Shown here: piece after piece, positions 11,100-24,600 of the stretch
Numbering within the stretch: the first letter of the stretch is position 1
How the letters are laid out: every line of letters starts with the position of its first letter
Assembly: GCF_029633865.1 (NCBI RefSeq)
Contig: NC_079222.1
Location: 28,458,166-28,522,165 of the forward strand
DNA: 64,000 nucleotides
Direction: 5' to 3'
From: Lampris incognitus
Lineage: Eukaryota > Chordata > Actinopteri > Lampriformes > Lampridae
Notes under the pieces: generated by a model
Database searches by the model: none
Seen by the model: only the letters and a program-made list of their open reading frames with translations
What the model was told of the DNA's origin: nothing
Translations under genes and position numbers: made by a program

Positions 11100-11335
11100 T
11101 GACTGATGTTGTCCTGGGTTCAAATCTACTAGGGGCCACCAGTTTTTGCTGTGTGGAGTTTGCATGTTCTCCCGGTGTGTATGTGGTTTTCCTCTGAGTG
11201 CTCCGGTCACCTCCGACACTAAAAGTCATGCCTGTCAGGGACATACTCCTGCCATTGCTGATGATCAAGGCACTGGCTCTAGAGCCGGAGCTTGTCCCCG
11301 GGTGCCGGAGAACTTGCTGCCCTTTGCTCCTAATA
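11100..11335 (+). repeat. Decayed SINE-like repeat fragment
   Basis: GGGTTCAAAT, TGTGTGGAGTTTGCATGTTC and TCCGGTCACCTCCGACA match the 11376 repeat family but with a divergent 3' part. Confidence 0.45.
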
Positions 11336-11375
11336 GTTAGGATGAGTTAATTGCAGAGGACAAATTCCAGGTATA

Positions 11376-11619
11376 GGCGGCACGGTGGTGCAGCGGTTAG
11401 CGCGGTTGCCCCACAGCAAAAAAGTCCTGGGTTTGAGCCCCGGGTTCAACCCCCAGGGTTGTCCAACCTTGGTGGGTCATCCCGGGTCGTTCTCTGTGTG
11501 GAGTTTGTATGTTCTCTCCGTGTCTGCGTGGGTTTCCTCCGGGGGCTCTGGTTTCCTCCCACAGTCCAAAGACATGTAGGTCAGGTGAATTGGCCGTACT
11601 AAATTGTCCCTAGGAATGA

Positions 11620-11656
<37 letters not shown>

Positions 11657-11803
11657 GTGTGTGTGTGTCGGCCCTGTGATGGCCTGCCGGCCTGTCCAGG
11701 GTGTCTCCCCGCCTGCTGCCCGATGACTGCTGGAATAGGCTCCAGCATCCCTGTGACCCTGAGAGCAGGATAAGCTATTAAGATAACGGATGGATGGAGA
11801 TTC
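11376..11803 (+). mobile_element. SINE-like repeat (GGCGGCACGGTGGTGCAGCGG family)
   Basis: The head GCGGCACGGTGGTGCAGCGG has tRNA A-box-like spacing to GGGTTTGAGCCCC (B-box-like). The body includes GTGTGGAGTTTGTATGTTCT and TCCCACAGTCCAAAGACATG, then a TG microsatellite (11622-11668), then the 3' end with GATGACTGCTGGAATAGGC and a GGATGGATGG terminus. Other copies are at 35775-36121 and 55830-56262 (minus). Origin of the family not resolved. Confidence 0.65.
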
Positions 11804-12029
11804 CAGGTATGTGTAAAAATATACTTGGCTAATAAAGTGTTTCTACCGTCTATGCCTCTAAACACCGAGGTACTTCATCTCAAGTAACATAGTGATCTCT
11901 TTTTCTTTTCTTTTGTGCAGACAGCTTTAAAAGTCTCTTTTTACCTTAAGCTTTTATTGTCTCCCTGAGATATTAACAGTATCTCATCAGTTAAGGTGCG
12001 TTGCCAGGTTTCACAGGATATCAAGACTC

Positions 12030-12200
12030 AGGAACACTTTATTTGTCATTTCATTTCATGTACTTGTGTACATGTACTTGCGTACATAACATGAAATGAA
12101 ATATAATTTCCCCCAGCCCACAGCAGTGCAACACAAAGAAAAAAACACATATCCAAAAACTACAAGAACACACATATATATCAAACTACAAAAGAGAAAC
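12030..12200 (+). repeat. Dispersed repeat fragment (CACTTTATTTGTCATTTCAT family)
   Basis: The motif ACACTTTATTTGTCATTTCA recurs in related form at 42968 and 35790, suggesting a common 5' end of dispersed elements. It contains a local inverted TGTACTTG/CAAGTACA arrangement. Confidence 0.4.
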
Positions 12201-12405
12201 GAACCCAGGTTGGCTGTCGGACCTGCCGGTCTGCATGGGCTAGCAGTTAGCTTAGCCTGCCCCGCTTCCACGTCCTGTCCGACTGCCCTTGGTATTATCT
12301 GTTCAGGTATAGCTCCAGGCAGGGCCCTGGTCCCTGGGCTCACAGGACGCAGCAGACCAAGCTCCTCCAGCCGATCCAGCGCCAGCTCTCCCAGCTGCAT
12401 GGACA

Positions 12406-12602
<197 letters not shown>

Positions 12603-13166
12603 TCTTCCCACACTGGAAGTGTGGTATGTGCCAAAATCTTGTTTCTTAATAGCACAAGTTATCTCGTCACTACCAACAGGGCTAAATATGGTCCCTTGAT
12701 TGACTGAGTATTTAGCACAAAAACAAGGTACATTTTCACTGAGGAGGCCCTGAATTTCAGGTATGTCTATTCTTATTTGAGCTCACTTTAGTTGTGGGCA
12801 TACCTTTGGCCAAGTTACCCATAATGCACTATGAATGAATGACACAAAGAAGAGCTAGATGGAAAATCAAGGAGCTAAAGACAAGTCAACCATCACACTA
12901 CTCAATGAAAGTACAACATAGTTATTGGTATGATGACAAAAACGAAATGAGTCATATTTGTTAATTTATCTGAGACTCTTCACATGCTTATGTTGATCAT
13001 TTGAGCTTTATTCTACTTCAGTTCAATGTATTAGATGATACCCTGTTTGAGGATAGCATATCACACGTTATGTCTCTATCATCTATCACACTGTAAGCAG
13101 CAGAACACATGCACAAGTATGCATACAATAAACCAATAGCAACAAGGTGGATCGATATGTCAAGTC

Positions 13167-13172
13167 TTTATT
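13167..13172 (-). promoter_or_regulatory. rusc2: Candidate poly(A) signal of rusc2
   Basis: AATAAA on the minus strand, about 1 kb downstream of the last recognised rusc2 coding exon. It would close the 3' UTR if transcription ends here. Confidence 0.4.
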
Positions 13173-14166
13173 CACAAAGGTTGATTGTCACTGGGCTTTA
13201 GAGATGCACTCATGGTTGAAGGGACATGTATTAAAGCTGGATACAGGGGTTTAACAGAGTTTTATACTATTGCAGTACACTACAAATTCAACGAACAAAG
13301 ACCTAATTTCCCTATCCCTTTTCTAACTCATTATCAATCCATCAAAATATACCTGTCAAACTATGATGGCCTTTACTTGTGCATATTTGTGCAATAGACC
13401 TCTATACCTCACTACATGTGTCTCAAGTAATCCCTCACGGCTAAAGTTTATTGGGAAAAATATTTTCAAAACTCTTTCTCATTGGCATGGGAGCATCAGC
13501 GGGAAGTTAAGAAGTAATATGACGCATCTACTGGATAAACACTGGATAAACCTACTATTTTTGGCAACTAATACACATACAGGTAAATCCATGCTAGGGA
13601 TTAATTTAAACACAAGTCACTAAAACTGATTTCAAGACATCACACAAAACAGTACCCGTGGCTGGTGCATGTCGTATTTGGTACTGTAAAGTGTGTTTTG
13701 TCATGTATTGCTTTTCTCTCAGATGAAACGTACAGTGGTGATAGATTAGGATTAACTGACAATTAATTAATTGATAATTAGATTAATTGACAGATTAGGA
13801 TTATGGATAATCCTAGAAAACTCCACAAAATGGTAGAAAGGTGTAAAACATTGTAAGGCAAGGCTTTTTTTTCTCTTTAACTGTTTGACTCAGCTGTGAC
13901 CGGGAAGACGTAGAAGGTAGCTCATAACATAGACACTTTCACTTCATTACTACTGAGTGCAGATGCATATACAGTAGGGACACAGCAAAAGACACCATTC
14001 ATGCTCAGATATTTCCTTACGAAAAAGTCCTGTTGTATCTGCTTTCTGACCAGTGAACCTGTGTGACTAGTCACTGTGCCTTACAGAAATATATTCTACT
14101 TATCATGCCATTTAAATGTTGTTTAGGGTGCATAGTCTCTACTTTGTTGTTCAAGCTTGTGTGACT
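13173..14166 (-). other. rusc2: Probable rusc2 3' UTR
   Basis: Lies between the in-frame stop after the last rusc2 exon and the poly(A) signal. No SH3-like coding exon was found here in any minus-strand frame. Confidence 0.4.
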
Positions 14167-14275
14167 CTACCTTTTGTCATTCGGACCTCCACCTAGCGTC
14201 ATTGACCACATGGAGTGGGCTAACAAACCAAGCTGTGACCTGTCCAGAAGCAGCCACTGTGATGGTCGTCTGTAT
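14167..14275 (-). CDS. rusc2: rusc2 coding exon 9 (last recognised)
   Basis: The acceptor CCATCACAG precedes 14275 (phase 2 in). It encodes [20 protein letters not shown], aligning with the conserved SDWLSLDKSM block that precedes the SH3 linker in RUSC2. It reads to TAG at 14169-14167. A weak donor (AAAAG|GTAGAG at 14171) overlaps the stop, so a further exon cannot be excluded. Confidence 0.75.
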
Positions 14276-15202
14276 CTGTGATGGAGGACATTGGCAAATA
14301 GTTATGGTATTAGTATGGACCCTAATCTCACAAGACAGTAAAAGGAAGCTGAATCTGAGGTTGGTGATGCACTAGGTTTTGAAAGCAATGCAAAAATCAA
14401 TGATTCAAATTCTCAGTTCTTATTTTCATTGCTCCACGTTAGTGCTTACCTTCTCTGTTGTGCCCCACTGGGGCTCTGAGGGACGTTCTGCATCCTGGTG
14501 GAAGAATCCACAGCTGCTCCAAAAAGTTTTGCCCAGCGTAGTCCACCCTGGGATGGACACTCATCCTGCACAGGAAAGCCTGATGTTGTTCTTGGGGTCC
14601 CAGTTTCTGTCACTCCACTCCTCTCTTCTTGCCTCCTACCTATACCTTGATCAGACCAAACTTGTGTCTCTTTACAAAACGGGCTACAGTCTTGACTCTT
14701 AGCTACACTATAAGCGGGAGCTGACTGTCTTGGCCACCATCCTGGACTATGTGCCAACAATGGAGGACTATTGGCCATCTCTGCATGCTTCTCTTTCTTT
14801 TTCTGCTGAGTGGAACTTGTGCTGTGGGTGGACACTTGGAGCTGCAGACTGGTATCTTGTGAATCCACAGTTTGCCTGCTGCGTTGACAAGTGCTCAAGT
14901 CTCTATCAGCTTGTAGCAGCGGCCAGCTGGTCATTAAGAGGGTAGAGCAAGGAGGAAGTGGAGGGCTGTATTGATCCTCGCAGTACAGCTGTCTGTTCTG
15001 TAACAGTCTGGGCTCCAATAGCAAGTTGAGCTCAAAGGGTAACACAGAGAGAGGCTGCAGCAGAAGTAGCAGCTCTTGGAACTGTGGCTGACACCGCTGC
15101 TGCGTCACGGACAGGAAGGCCCAAGAGTGGTAGTATGTTGACACCACATCTGTGGAGAGGATATTGAGTATAAGCTACAAACTCAACACTAAAACAGCCA
15201 AC

Positions 15203-15254
<52 letters not shown>

Positions 15255-16023
15255 TGATGATGATGATGCAACACAATTATTGCCAAACAAAGCAACTGAT
15301 ATCCAATCACATTTTTGGCTCTGAAGATGACTTAACCAGAACTCCAATGCTCTCAAGCTGAAAGATAAAAAGAGATACAGTAAAGTAAATTAGTCATTCA
15401 GCTCTCATTGCGTGCTGCCTCGGTATGTGTATTGGTGTTTTCTTCTTCTCTTTGTTTGCAAACAAGGGGGTAATTATATTGATCACAACTCACTTCAGCA
15501 GGCCCATGATAAAAGCTCTCAGTCTCATGCAGTGGCTGGTGAGCTGAGGACATTGCAGGATTTTCAAGACCAAGCTGTGAAGAACTCTGGTACATGGACC
15601 TTTAAAGGAGTCATGTATATATATATATATGCTGTTAAACATAAACTACAACCTATAACTTCACCCAGGACCACAAATAACACTATTCTATCAACTGTGT
15701 CAACTTAAAGAAGCAGTACCACAGACCAATACAGGTACTGAGGAAATGTGCATAACTGGCAATTACTTATAATTGTTGGCACATACCTGTCTTAGTAGAG
15801 ACTTCCACAATACTCCAGGAGTGATTGCGGCGTTGCCCAATAATGATGTCGAGTTTGTGATCTCTAAGACCGTCCTCAAGAATGTTCTGGATAGCTGGAC
15901 ACAAGTGTTCAAGAACAAGTCCAGCGATTGTGGGACTTCGAGAGCTGTTACCTAGATGAATCTGTGAGAAGCAGAAAACCAATATATATATATATATATA
16001 TACATATACATACATATACATAT

Positions 16024-16055
<32 letters not shown>

Positions 16056-16070
16056 GTGTATGTATATATA

Positions 16071-16138
<68 letters not shown>

Positions 16139-18588
16139 TGTATGTATGTATGTATGTATGTATGTATGTATACAGTGCATCCGGAAAGTATTCACACTCC
16201 TTCACTTTCCTCACATTTTGTTATGTTACAGCCTTATCCCAAAATGGATTAAATTCCTTTTTTTCTCATCAATCTACACACAATACCCCATAATGACAAA
16301 GTGAAAAAGGTTTTGTAGAAATTTTTGCAAATTTATTAAAGTTAAAAAACTGAAATATTGCATGTACATAATTATTCACACCCTTTGCTATGACACTCAG
16401 AATTGAGCTCAGGTTCGTCCTGTTTCCACTGATCATCCTTGAGATGTTTCTACATCTTGATTGGAGTCCACCTGTAGTAAATTCAATTTACTGGACATGA
16501 TTTGGAAAGTCACACACCTGTCTATATAAGATCCCACTGTTGACAGTGCATGTCAGAGCAGAAACCAAGCCATGAAGTCAAAGGAATTGTCTTGTCTGTG
16601 GGCCTCTGAGACAGGAATGTATCGAGGCACAGATCTGGGGGAGGGTACAAAAAATTTTCTACAGCTTTGAAGGTCCCGAAGAGCACAGTGGTCTCCATCA
16701 TTCGTAAATGGAAGAAGTTTGGATCCACCAGGACTCTTCCTAGAGCTGGCTGCCCAGCCAAAATGAGCAATCGGGGGAGAAGGGCCTTGGTCAGGGAGGT
16801 GACCAAGAACCCGATGGGCACTCTGACAGAGCTCCAGCGTTCCTCTGTGGAGATGGGAGAACCTTCCAGAAGGACAACCATCTCTGCAGCACTCCACCAA
16901 TCAGGCCTTTATGGTAGAGTGGCCAGACGGAAGCCTCTGCTCAGTAAAAGGGACACGACAGCCCGCTTGGAGTTTGCCAGAAAGCACCTAAAGGACTCTC
17001 AGACCATGAGAAACAAGATTCTCTGGTCTGATGAAACCAAGATTGAACTCTTTGGCCTGAATGCCAAACGTCACGTCTGGAGGAAACCAGGCACCTCTCA
17101 TCACCTTGCTAATACCATCCCTACAGTGAAGCATGGTGGTGGCAGCATCATGCTGTGGGGATGTTCTTCAGTGGCAGGAACTGGGAGACTAGTCAGGATC
17201 GAGGGAAAGATGAATGGAGCAAAGTACAGAGAGAGATCCTTAATGAAAACCTGCTCCAGAGCGCTCAGGACCTCAGACTGGGGCGAAGGTTTACCTTTCA
17301 ACATGACAACGACCCTAAGCACACAGCCAAGACAACGAAGGAGTGGCTTGGGGACAAGTCTGTGAATGTCCTTGGGTGGCCCAGCCAGAGCCCAGACTTG
17401 AATCCCATTGAACATCTCTGAAAAGACCTGAAAATAGCTGTGCAGCGACGCTCCCCATCAAACCTTACAGAGATCGAGAGAATCTGCAGAGAAGAATGGG
17501 AGAAATACCCCAAATATAGGTGTGCCAAGCTTGTAGCTTCATACCCAAGAAGACTTGAGGCTGTAATCGCTGCCAAGGGTGCCTCAACCAAGTACTGAGT
17601 AAAGGGTGTGAATACTTATATACATGCAATATTTCAGCTTTTAATTTTTGATAAATTTGCAAAAATTTCTACAAAACCTTTTTCGCTTTGTCATTATGGG
17701 GTATTGAATGTAGATTGATGAGAAAAAAAGGATTTTAATCCATTTTGGAAAAAGGCTGTAACATAACAAAATGTGAGGAAAGTGAAGGGGTGTGAATACT
17801 TTCCGGATGCACTGTATATATATATATATAAAGGACTGTTGTTCATAACAAAGCCTACTACTTTAATCTGAAACAATCGCAGCCTCTTGATGTCACTTTG
17901 GGACTTCGTTATTATTTTCCCATTTTTCTGAAAATGTGTTATTTAAGGTCCCTGCTATGCTGCCCTTAGACTACCGCTGGTGAATCATGCCATTTCTTAC
18001 CTTTTCCTCAGGGTCTCTGCTGCTGCCAAAATGAGCCATGATCAAATCCACTGCCATACTCACTGACCTTAGCAAACCTAGAGATATTTGACAGAGTTCG
18101 GATGGATGCATGAGCTAAGGAGACATTCAAAACTCAAATTCTAATATATGCTTCATGTGCTGCGGTGGTGTATCAGAAAAGTTTCTATGTTTATATGGAT
18201 ACATAATGCATGATCACACAAAGTGGGTCAATACGTTAAGAAAATGAGGATGCTTATTATCATGCTGCGTGATGCAAATTAGAGCTGCTCATTGAGGAAA
18301 GCTCCATAGCAGCAGTGTTGCTCATTGTTTTAGTCTTCCCTGTCTGTCTTTCTGTGTGTCATTCTGGCTTTCCTTTCAAAATGCCACGGTAGATTCTCTA
18401 TGCATAATGAAGCTGCCTACAGTGCTGCACCCCAGTAATCACTGCTGCTGTTCATGCCTCCATCATTAACTATCTCGGGCTCTGCGTGGACCTTTACATT
18501 GTTAATTTTCAACCATGTGGCTTTTTCTGTAGTTCAAAGTGGCATGATTCTCTGTGTCATAAATCATGTATGTTTTATTTACTGCAAT

Positions 18589-18669
<81 letters not shown>

Positions 18670-21600
18670 GTCTGTCTCTCTCTCCCTTCCCCCCCCTCTC
18701 TCCCTTCTCCCCCCCCCCTCTCTGTCCCTCCTTCCTCTCTCTCTCTCTCGCCCTCTCTCTCTCTCTCTCACTGGAGGTTGCAGGCGCACTCACATAGGCC
18801 ACAGAGCAGAAGGCTCAGCCAATCCTGTGCAGGGAGAGTTAAAAATAGGTCATGTCTAAGCGAAAGCCCCTTCAGGATACTGAAGGCTGAGCTACAGCAC
18901 TATGAATACTTATTGCTGCTCTTAACAGATTGCTACAGTAGAAGAACGCAGTCCTTCATATATACTCATGAGTCTTTTTTTCCCCATTTTGGTTAAAATT
19001 TCTGTGTATAAACTTCAAAATCTCTCTAAAGGTATTCCGGGCAGTTCAAGGAACTGCACCAACTCAACTGCAAACCCATGTTGACATGTACCATGTGACC
19101 TCTTTGTTCTTCCTCTGGTAGACTATTATATGTGCCTTAACCAAAGCAACAAGCTCTAGCTCCAGACTTTTCTCTCACCTTGCCCCAAAATGGTGGAACA
19201 AAGTCTTCGGTTTCCATCAGAGCTACTGATTTCCATACTTCCCTGAAGAAAGGCTTAAGAATATTCCTCTTGAATGCCTTCCTTAATCCTTAAAGTGGTC
19301 CCCGGTGGAACTTTATGATTTGGATTTGCTATAATCTGAATTGGTGCTGGCTGTTTCTGCTGCGCCTATACTTACTTACTTTATTACTATACAGGAAAAG
19401 ATTAAAAGTAACACTACAGATGTTAAAATGTGTCACATGTCAACAGTTAAAACTGGTTTACAGCAGGTTCCTGTTCTGCAGCACATAAAAGACAGACGCA
19501 CATTACAACACAAAACATTGCAGAGACAAAACAACAGCAAACCATAAACAGCTACACAGACAGTATAGGGCTGGACTTAAGATGGCGTATGTGAGTTGAA
19601 GCAGTGGTTGCAGGTCTGTCCTTCCATGAGATAGTGTTTAGATGCCTTTTTGAAGTATAGAATAGGTTATTGTATAGAGGTTATTGTTCTAATGTATATG
19701 GGACCTCATTCCAGATTTTAGTGCATGTGTGATGAAATGATCTCTGACCGTCGTTGTTTTTATAAGCTGGTACTGGAACAAGTGAACGTGAGACTGATCT
19801 AGTGATGCGTTCTTGTCTCGGGTTGTGTCCTGTAAATAGAGCAGCAAGTGTACTTAAGCGATTATTTCATCCAAAAATGAAAATACTATCATCATCAACT
19901 CACTCTCATGCCAGATGAATACCTGGTGAGGTGTCTGTCCACGCAACACGCAGGGAGGTAGCTAGCACAACTCCATAGCAGCCTTCTTCAAAAAAACAAA
20001 ACAAAACAGAAGTCAACAGGTACCACTTTTTTTGTGGGGGAGAGGGGCAGCGGACTCCCCCCCCCCCTTTCTCTCCAATTGTATCTGGCCAATTACCCAA
20101 CTCTTCCGAGCCGTCCCGATCTCTGCTCCACCCCCTCTGCCGATCTGGGGAGGGCTGCAGACTACCACATGCCTCCTCCAATACATGCGGAGTCACCTGC
20201 CGCTTCTTTTCACCTGACAGTGAGGAGTTTCACCAGGGGGACGTAGCGCGTGGGATCACGCTACATCCTCCCAGTCCCCCCCCCCCCCCCCCCAAACAGA
20301 CAGACTAGCAGAAGTGCTAGTGCAGCGACCAGGACACATACCCACATCCAGCTTCCCACCAGCAGACACGGCCAATTGTGTCTGTGGGGACGCCCGACCA
20401 AGCCGGAGGTAACACGGGGATTCGAACAGACGATCCCCTGTTGGTAGGCAACGGAATAGACTGCTGCCCTACCCGGATGTCCGGTACCACTTTTGCAAAA
20501 AGGACAAAAAATCCACGAAATTATCCAGTACAGCTCCTGCAGCACAATCCAAGTCTTTTGAAACCAAACAGCCGCATCTCAAGTGGAAAAGACGTATAGT
20601 TACACCGTTATTTAGCCCAAATCTTCACCACCAGTTTGATTTCAAAACTGTTCTCGCTAACACACAACCGAGCCTCATGTGTCCATGTTCTGCTGGACGA
20701 GAACTTACAAGATTTCTCCCGCACGTGTATCTTTTCCACTCGGGATGCGACCATTTGGCTTTGGAAAACTGGGATTATGCTGCATGGGCTTTATGGAATT
20801 TTTTTTTTGCCCTTTTTGGAAATATTAAAAAGTGGTACCTATTGATTTCTGTTGTTTTGAATTAGGCTGCTGTGGAGCTGACAGGCTATCTACCCCCTGG
20901 TTGTTGTGTGGACGAAGATAAATTTGATTTTCAACTGGCGAAAGAGTGAGTAAATAATGATCAAACTTTCATTTTTAGGTGAACTGCTCCTTTAAAACGC
21001 CATTACTATTCAGCTCTTTTCTGCTTGCACTTGACAGTTTAATTTGTCTGTTTCTGACTTGTGGAGATGTGCATCTACTTTGTATTTTGATTCCCCTGTT
21101 TCCCACCTCTTCATGTGCACCTACAGGAAATGTACTGGACTTCTCGTGCACTCTTAGCTACGATACAGTTACTGTGTAGTCCCAGTTCGTAATATTCAAA
21201 TTTATCTATTAACTGCTGATTGTCTTGTGAGTCGCTTCAGATGAACGCATCTTCAAAATGAGTCAATGTAATAATGCAGCCTCAGATGATGGCATTTACC
21301 CCTCCACCTATCAGCTGACTTACCTCTCCTCTGAAGGTGGCTTATAGACATGGACTTATAGGAGGCATCAGGCGAGAGGCAGAAGTCCACAGGTGGCCTG
21401 TCACTCACATTAAGTGGTTCACTGTGTTGGCTCCATTTACCTCTGGACTCTGGGACGTGTTGTGTCTCCTGTGTGTGCAGCCCAGAGCCAGCCAATGACA
21501 GCAGAGAAGTTAAAGAGGAAAGAGGGGCAACTGAGGAGAGGGCCGCTGTCAAACCACTGTGAAGGAAGCCAGACTCATCTACAGGCACTGGTGGATATTG

Positions 21601-24600
21601 GGATGGCTTCCTTTCAGGTACTGGGTTTTTGGGGGGAGAGAGAGAAACCAGCTGGTTTGGATGATGGGTGTGAGTGGCGGGAGATAAAATGTGCGGTTTA
21701 TTAGATGCAACTGACTGGTATGAACCAGGGTTGCGAGACTGGATTGGACTGTGATGTTTGTCTTCTGCCCTGGTGTAGATGTTATCCAGGGTAAGGTTGA
21801 TAAAGTCCTCACAAACGGGCGCTTTCACAGGCATGGCGTTATCTTGGGCTTGTGCAAGTGGAGTCTGGCTTAGGTTCACGCTAATCAGATTTAAAATATT
21901 TTCAGTTTGAGTTGTGCCTATGTATCGACTTGTTTCGTCTTGTTTCTCATTCACCATTGGGTTTGGACTTCGGTGACCCAGATCTAGGTTGGTTTTGGGT
22001 CTACACGGGCTGGTTTTTACTTGTCCTATGTTGGCTTGACTCCATGTGGGTCTGTGGCTGAATTGTTCAGGGCTTGGGGAGCAGGTGGAGCAGGTGTCAG
22101 AGCTGCAAGGAGCCTCATGGAGGATGGGGCCATAGTTGCCCACCAGTGGTGAAGGCCGGAGGTGGGTAAGGACTCGATTGCCTTTATCCTCACTCTTACA
22201 ACCTGACTGAGAGCTGCATGGCTTATTACCTCTGTGACTTATGTATTGATCCAGCAGAGAGCCCAGGTGCTGGGCCTGGGGTTTCCCTGGTGGTTGCAGG
22301 ACAAAGGGTTGGATGGGGAGTGAGGTGGGCCTGCGGGCTTTACTGTAATGCACACCTGGACTAGCCCATGAGCAGGCACCTGAGAGGGAGGGAGAGGATG
22401 GGGGAAAAGAACTGGTATTAGACTCAGCTGATAAAAACTGCACCCTCTAATCCAGTGCATGTGAACATTTTCCCATTTTATTCTAAAGATGTTTTTATTT
22501 TGCAGTCAAACAAAGAGCCTTTCCGTTTTTCTGTAACCCATTTATTTACTTACCCTCAGTTTCAGTCTCACGGTGTTCTCGGTCCAGAATCACAGATGGC
22601 TGGGTGAACACAGCATTGGTGCCTTGGCTTGTTGTGTTTTGTATGTTACAGTGGTCCAGAGAAACTTGGTTGAAGCTTGTAAACTGGTTAAAGATAGGGT
22701 CAGTGGAAATTTGGGACTGGATGCTATTTGAATATGCCTTCTTGCAAGTGTACTTTTCCTTGGAGGACCCAGCAATCTGGGAGTCATAGTCTCCACGATT
22801 ATAGCAGTCAAATCTGCTGCTGTTCTGCTCTAAGGAGGACCTATGCCATTGCTTCTGCTTTTCATCCTTTTCTTTCTAGGGATCAAGGAAGACAAGATGA
22901 TTTTTTTTTAAATATATATCTATGCATTCCTTACTAAAAACAGAAAACATGCCTTTTTTCTCCAGGAGGAATGACCCTCATACAAATCTCTTTCAGTTAA
23001 GGCTAGTTGTAAATGAGAGGTAACCATGCACATGTGTCATACCAATTTAAATTGTTTTGATTTTTGATTGAAAAATCGTGCTTTAATTGGCTGTGCTTCA
23101 ATTTAATGTAAATTTCTATCCATCCATCCATTATCCAAGCGGCTTAACCCAATCCCAATGCATAATGTAAATGTAATGTTTAATATAAATAATAAGAATA
23201 AGAATAAGAATAATGTATAACGTAAATTTGTTTTGCTTTTTTCCTATACATTTGATATTTATATGAGATGTTTTATATGTATATCAAATGTTAAACATCT
23301 TGTGTAGTGCAGTGTAGTGTTTATTTTAATGTTTTAATTTGAAGGTTGAAATAAAGCTCTTCAATTATTAATGCCATTTCATCTTTTCAAAACAAAATGG
23401 TTATGAAAGTAGCTTAGTATTCAGTAAATTGTGTTGTAATGCAGTTTTGAAAAGGGAAAACATTTAATCTGTTGTTTCATAAAACCAATACCTTATTTTG
23501 CTCCTTTTGATGCACGCGTTTCTCTTTATTGAAAAAAGAGCACTCAGGGTGAGGGACTGGGCTTTTTCTGCCGTGCCCCTCGGGGCAACTGGTGTGGCTG
23601 GACCAGGCTGGGCTGGGTGACTGGGAAGGTAGGTCACAGGTCACAAGCTTATAGTACTTCTGGTTGGTCCCCATGGCTAGTGTGGCCTTGCTTGGAAGAT
23701 ATGTCATCAAATCCGACACCTCCAGAGAAGAGAGACTCTGGGAGTACAGGTTACAGTTTGAATCCATGCCCTGCGGAGTCCAAAGGAGAGCCGATGGCAC
23801 CACCCCGACCCCCTCTTGTGATGGAGAGGACACTGTTGGGTCTCTATATTGGACATCCATACAAGGAGCCTGGGGGACAGGCTGTAGGGTGAGGAAGACA
23901 GACCCCTCTGTTGACTGGAGGGAGTGGGCTGCAGGGCTGCTGAGATCCAGAGGTGTGGCAGGCTTGTTGCTCTTGTTATAGATAGTGCAGAAGTTAACCA
24001 GGATGCCATCAGAGCTGTTACAGGATGAGTCACTGACATATTCCAGATGACCGTTTGCAGAGGACTCTTGGCCACATTTGGGTTGATCGTGGCTGAAGCA
24101 GGACATATTATCTTTCCCCCTGACTGAGTCTGGCTCTCCGCAGCTCGTCAACGTAGTATTAGATTTGTCCACATAAAAACATTGGCTTTCTAATTGCTCT
24201 AATGGTCTCTGTCTGGGGCTGTTAGAGAGCCATTCTTTGTTACTCTCCGTTTCCAACATGTCTACCGCTTTGTCCCATACATTCTCCACATCTCCATGGG
24301 ATATTTTAGGATTTCTGGTACCGTTACTCGGAGCCCAGTTTGAATTCCCATGTAGCATGAAGGAGGAGTCCTCATGATATCTGTGCAGATTATCTCCATC
24401 ACTATCCACATCTTCCTCATCCTCTTCCAGTCCCGTATTGGGCAGGAATGAGTTGTGGGAACGAAGATGACATCCCGTTCCAGAGTGGTCCTTATTCATG
24501 CAGGAATCAGTCCGCAGTAAAGCCTCCTCCGGTGAGGAGGTCGAGTCATATCTCCCACTGCTGTCACTGGCTCCCTCCTCCTCTGCTCTGTCCTCTTTTA

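Noticed and set aside
18454..18996. 180-codon Leu/Ser-rich frame and its Arg/Glu counterparts
   Set aside because: Translation of a CT tract inside a rusc2 intron.
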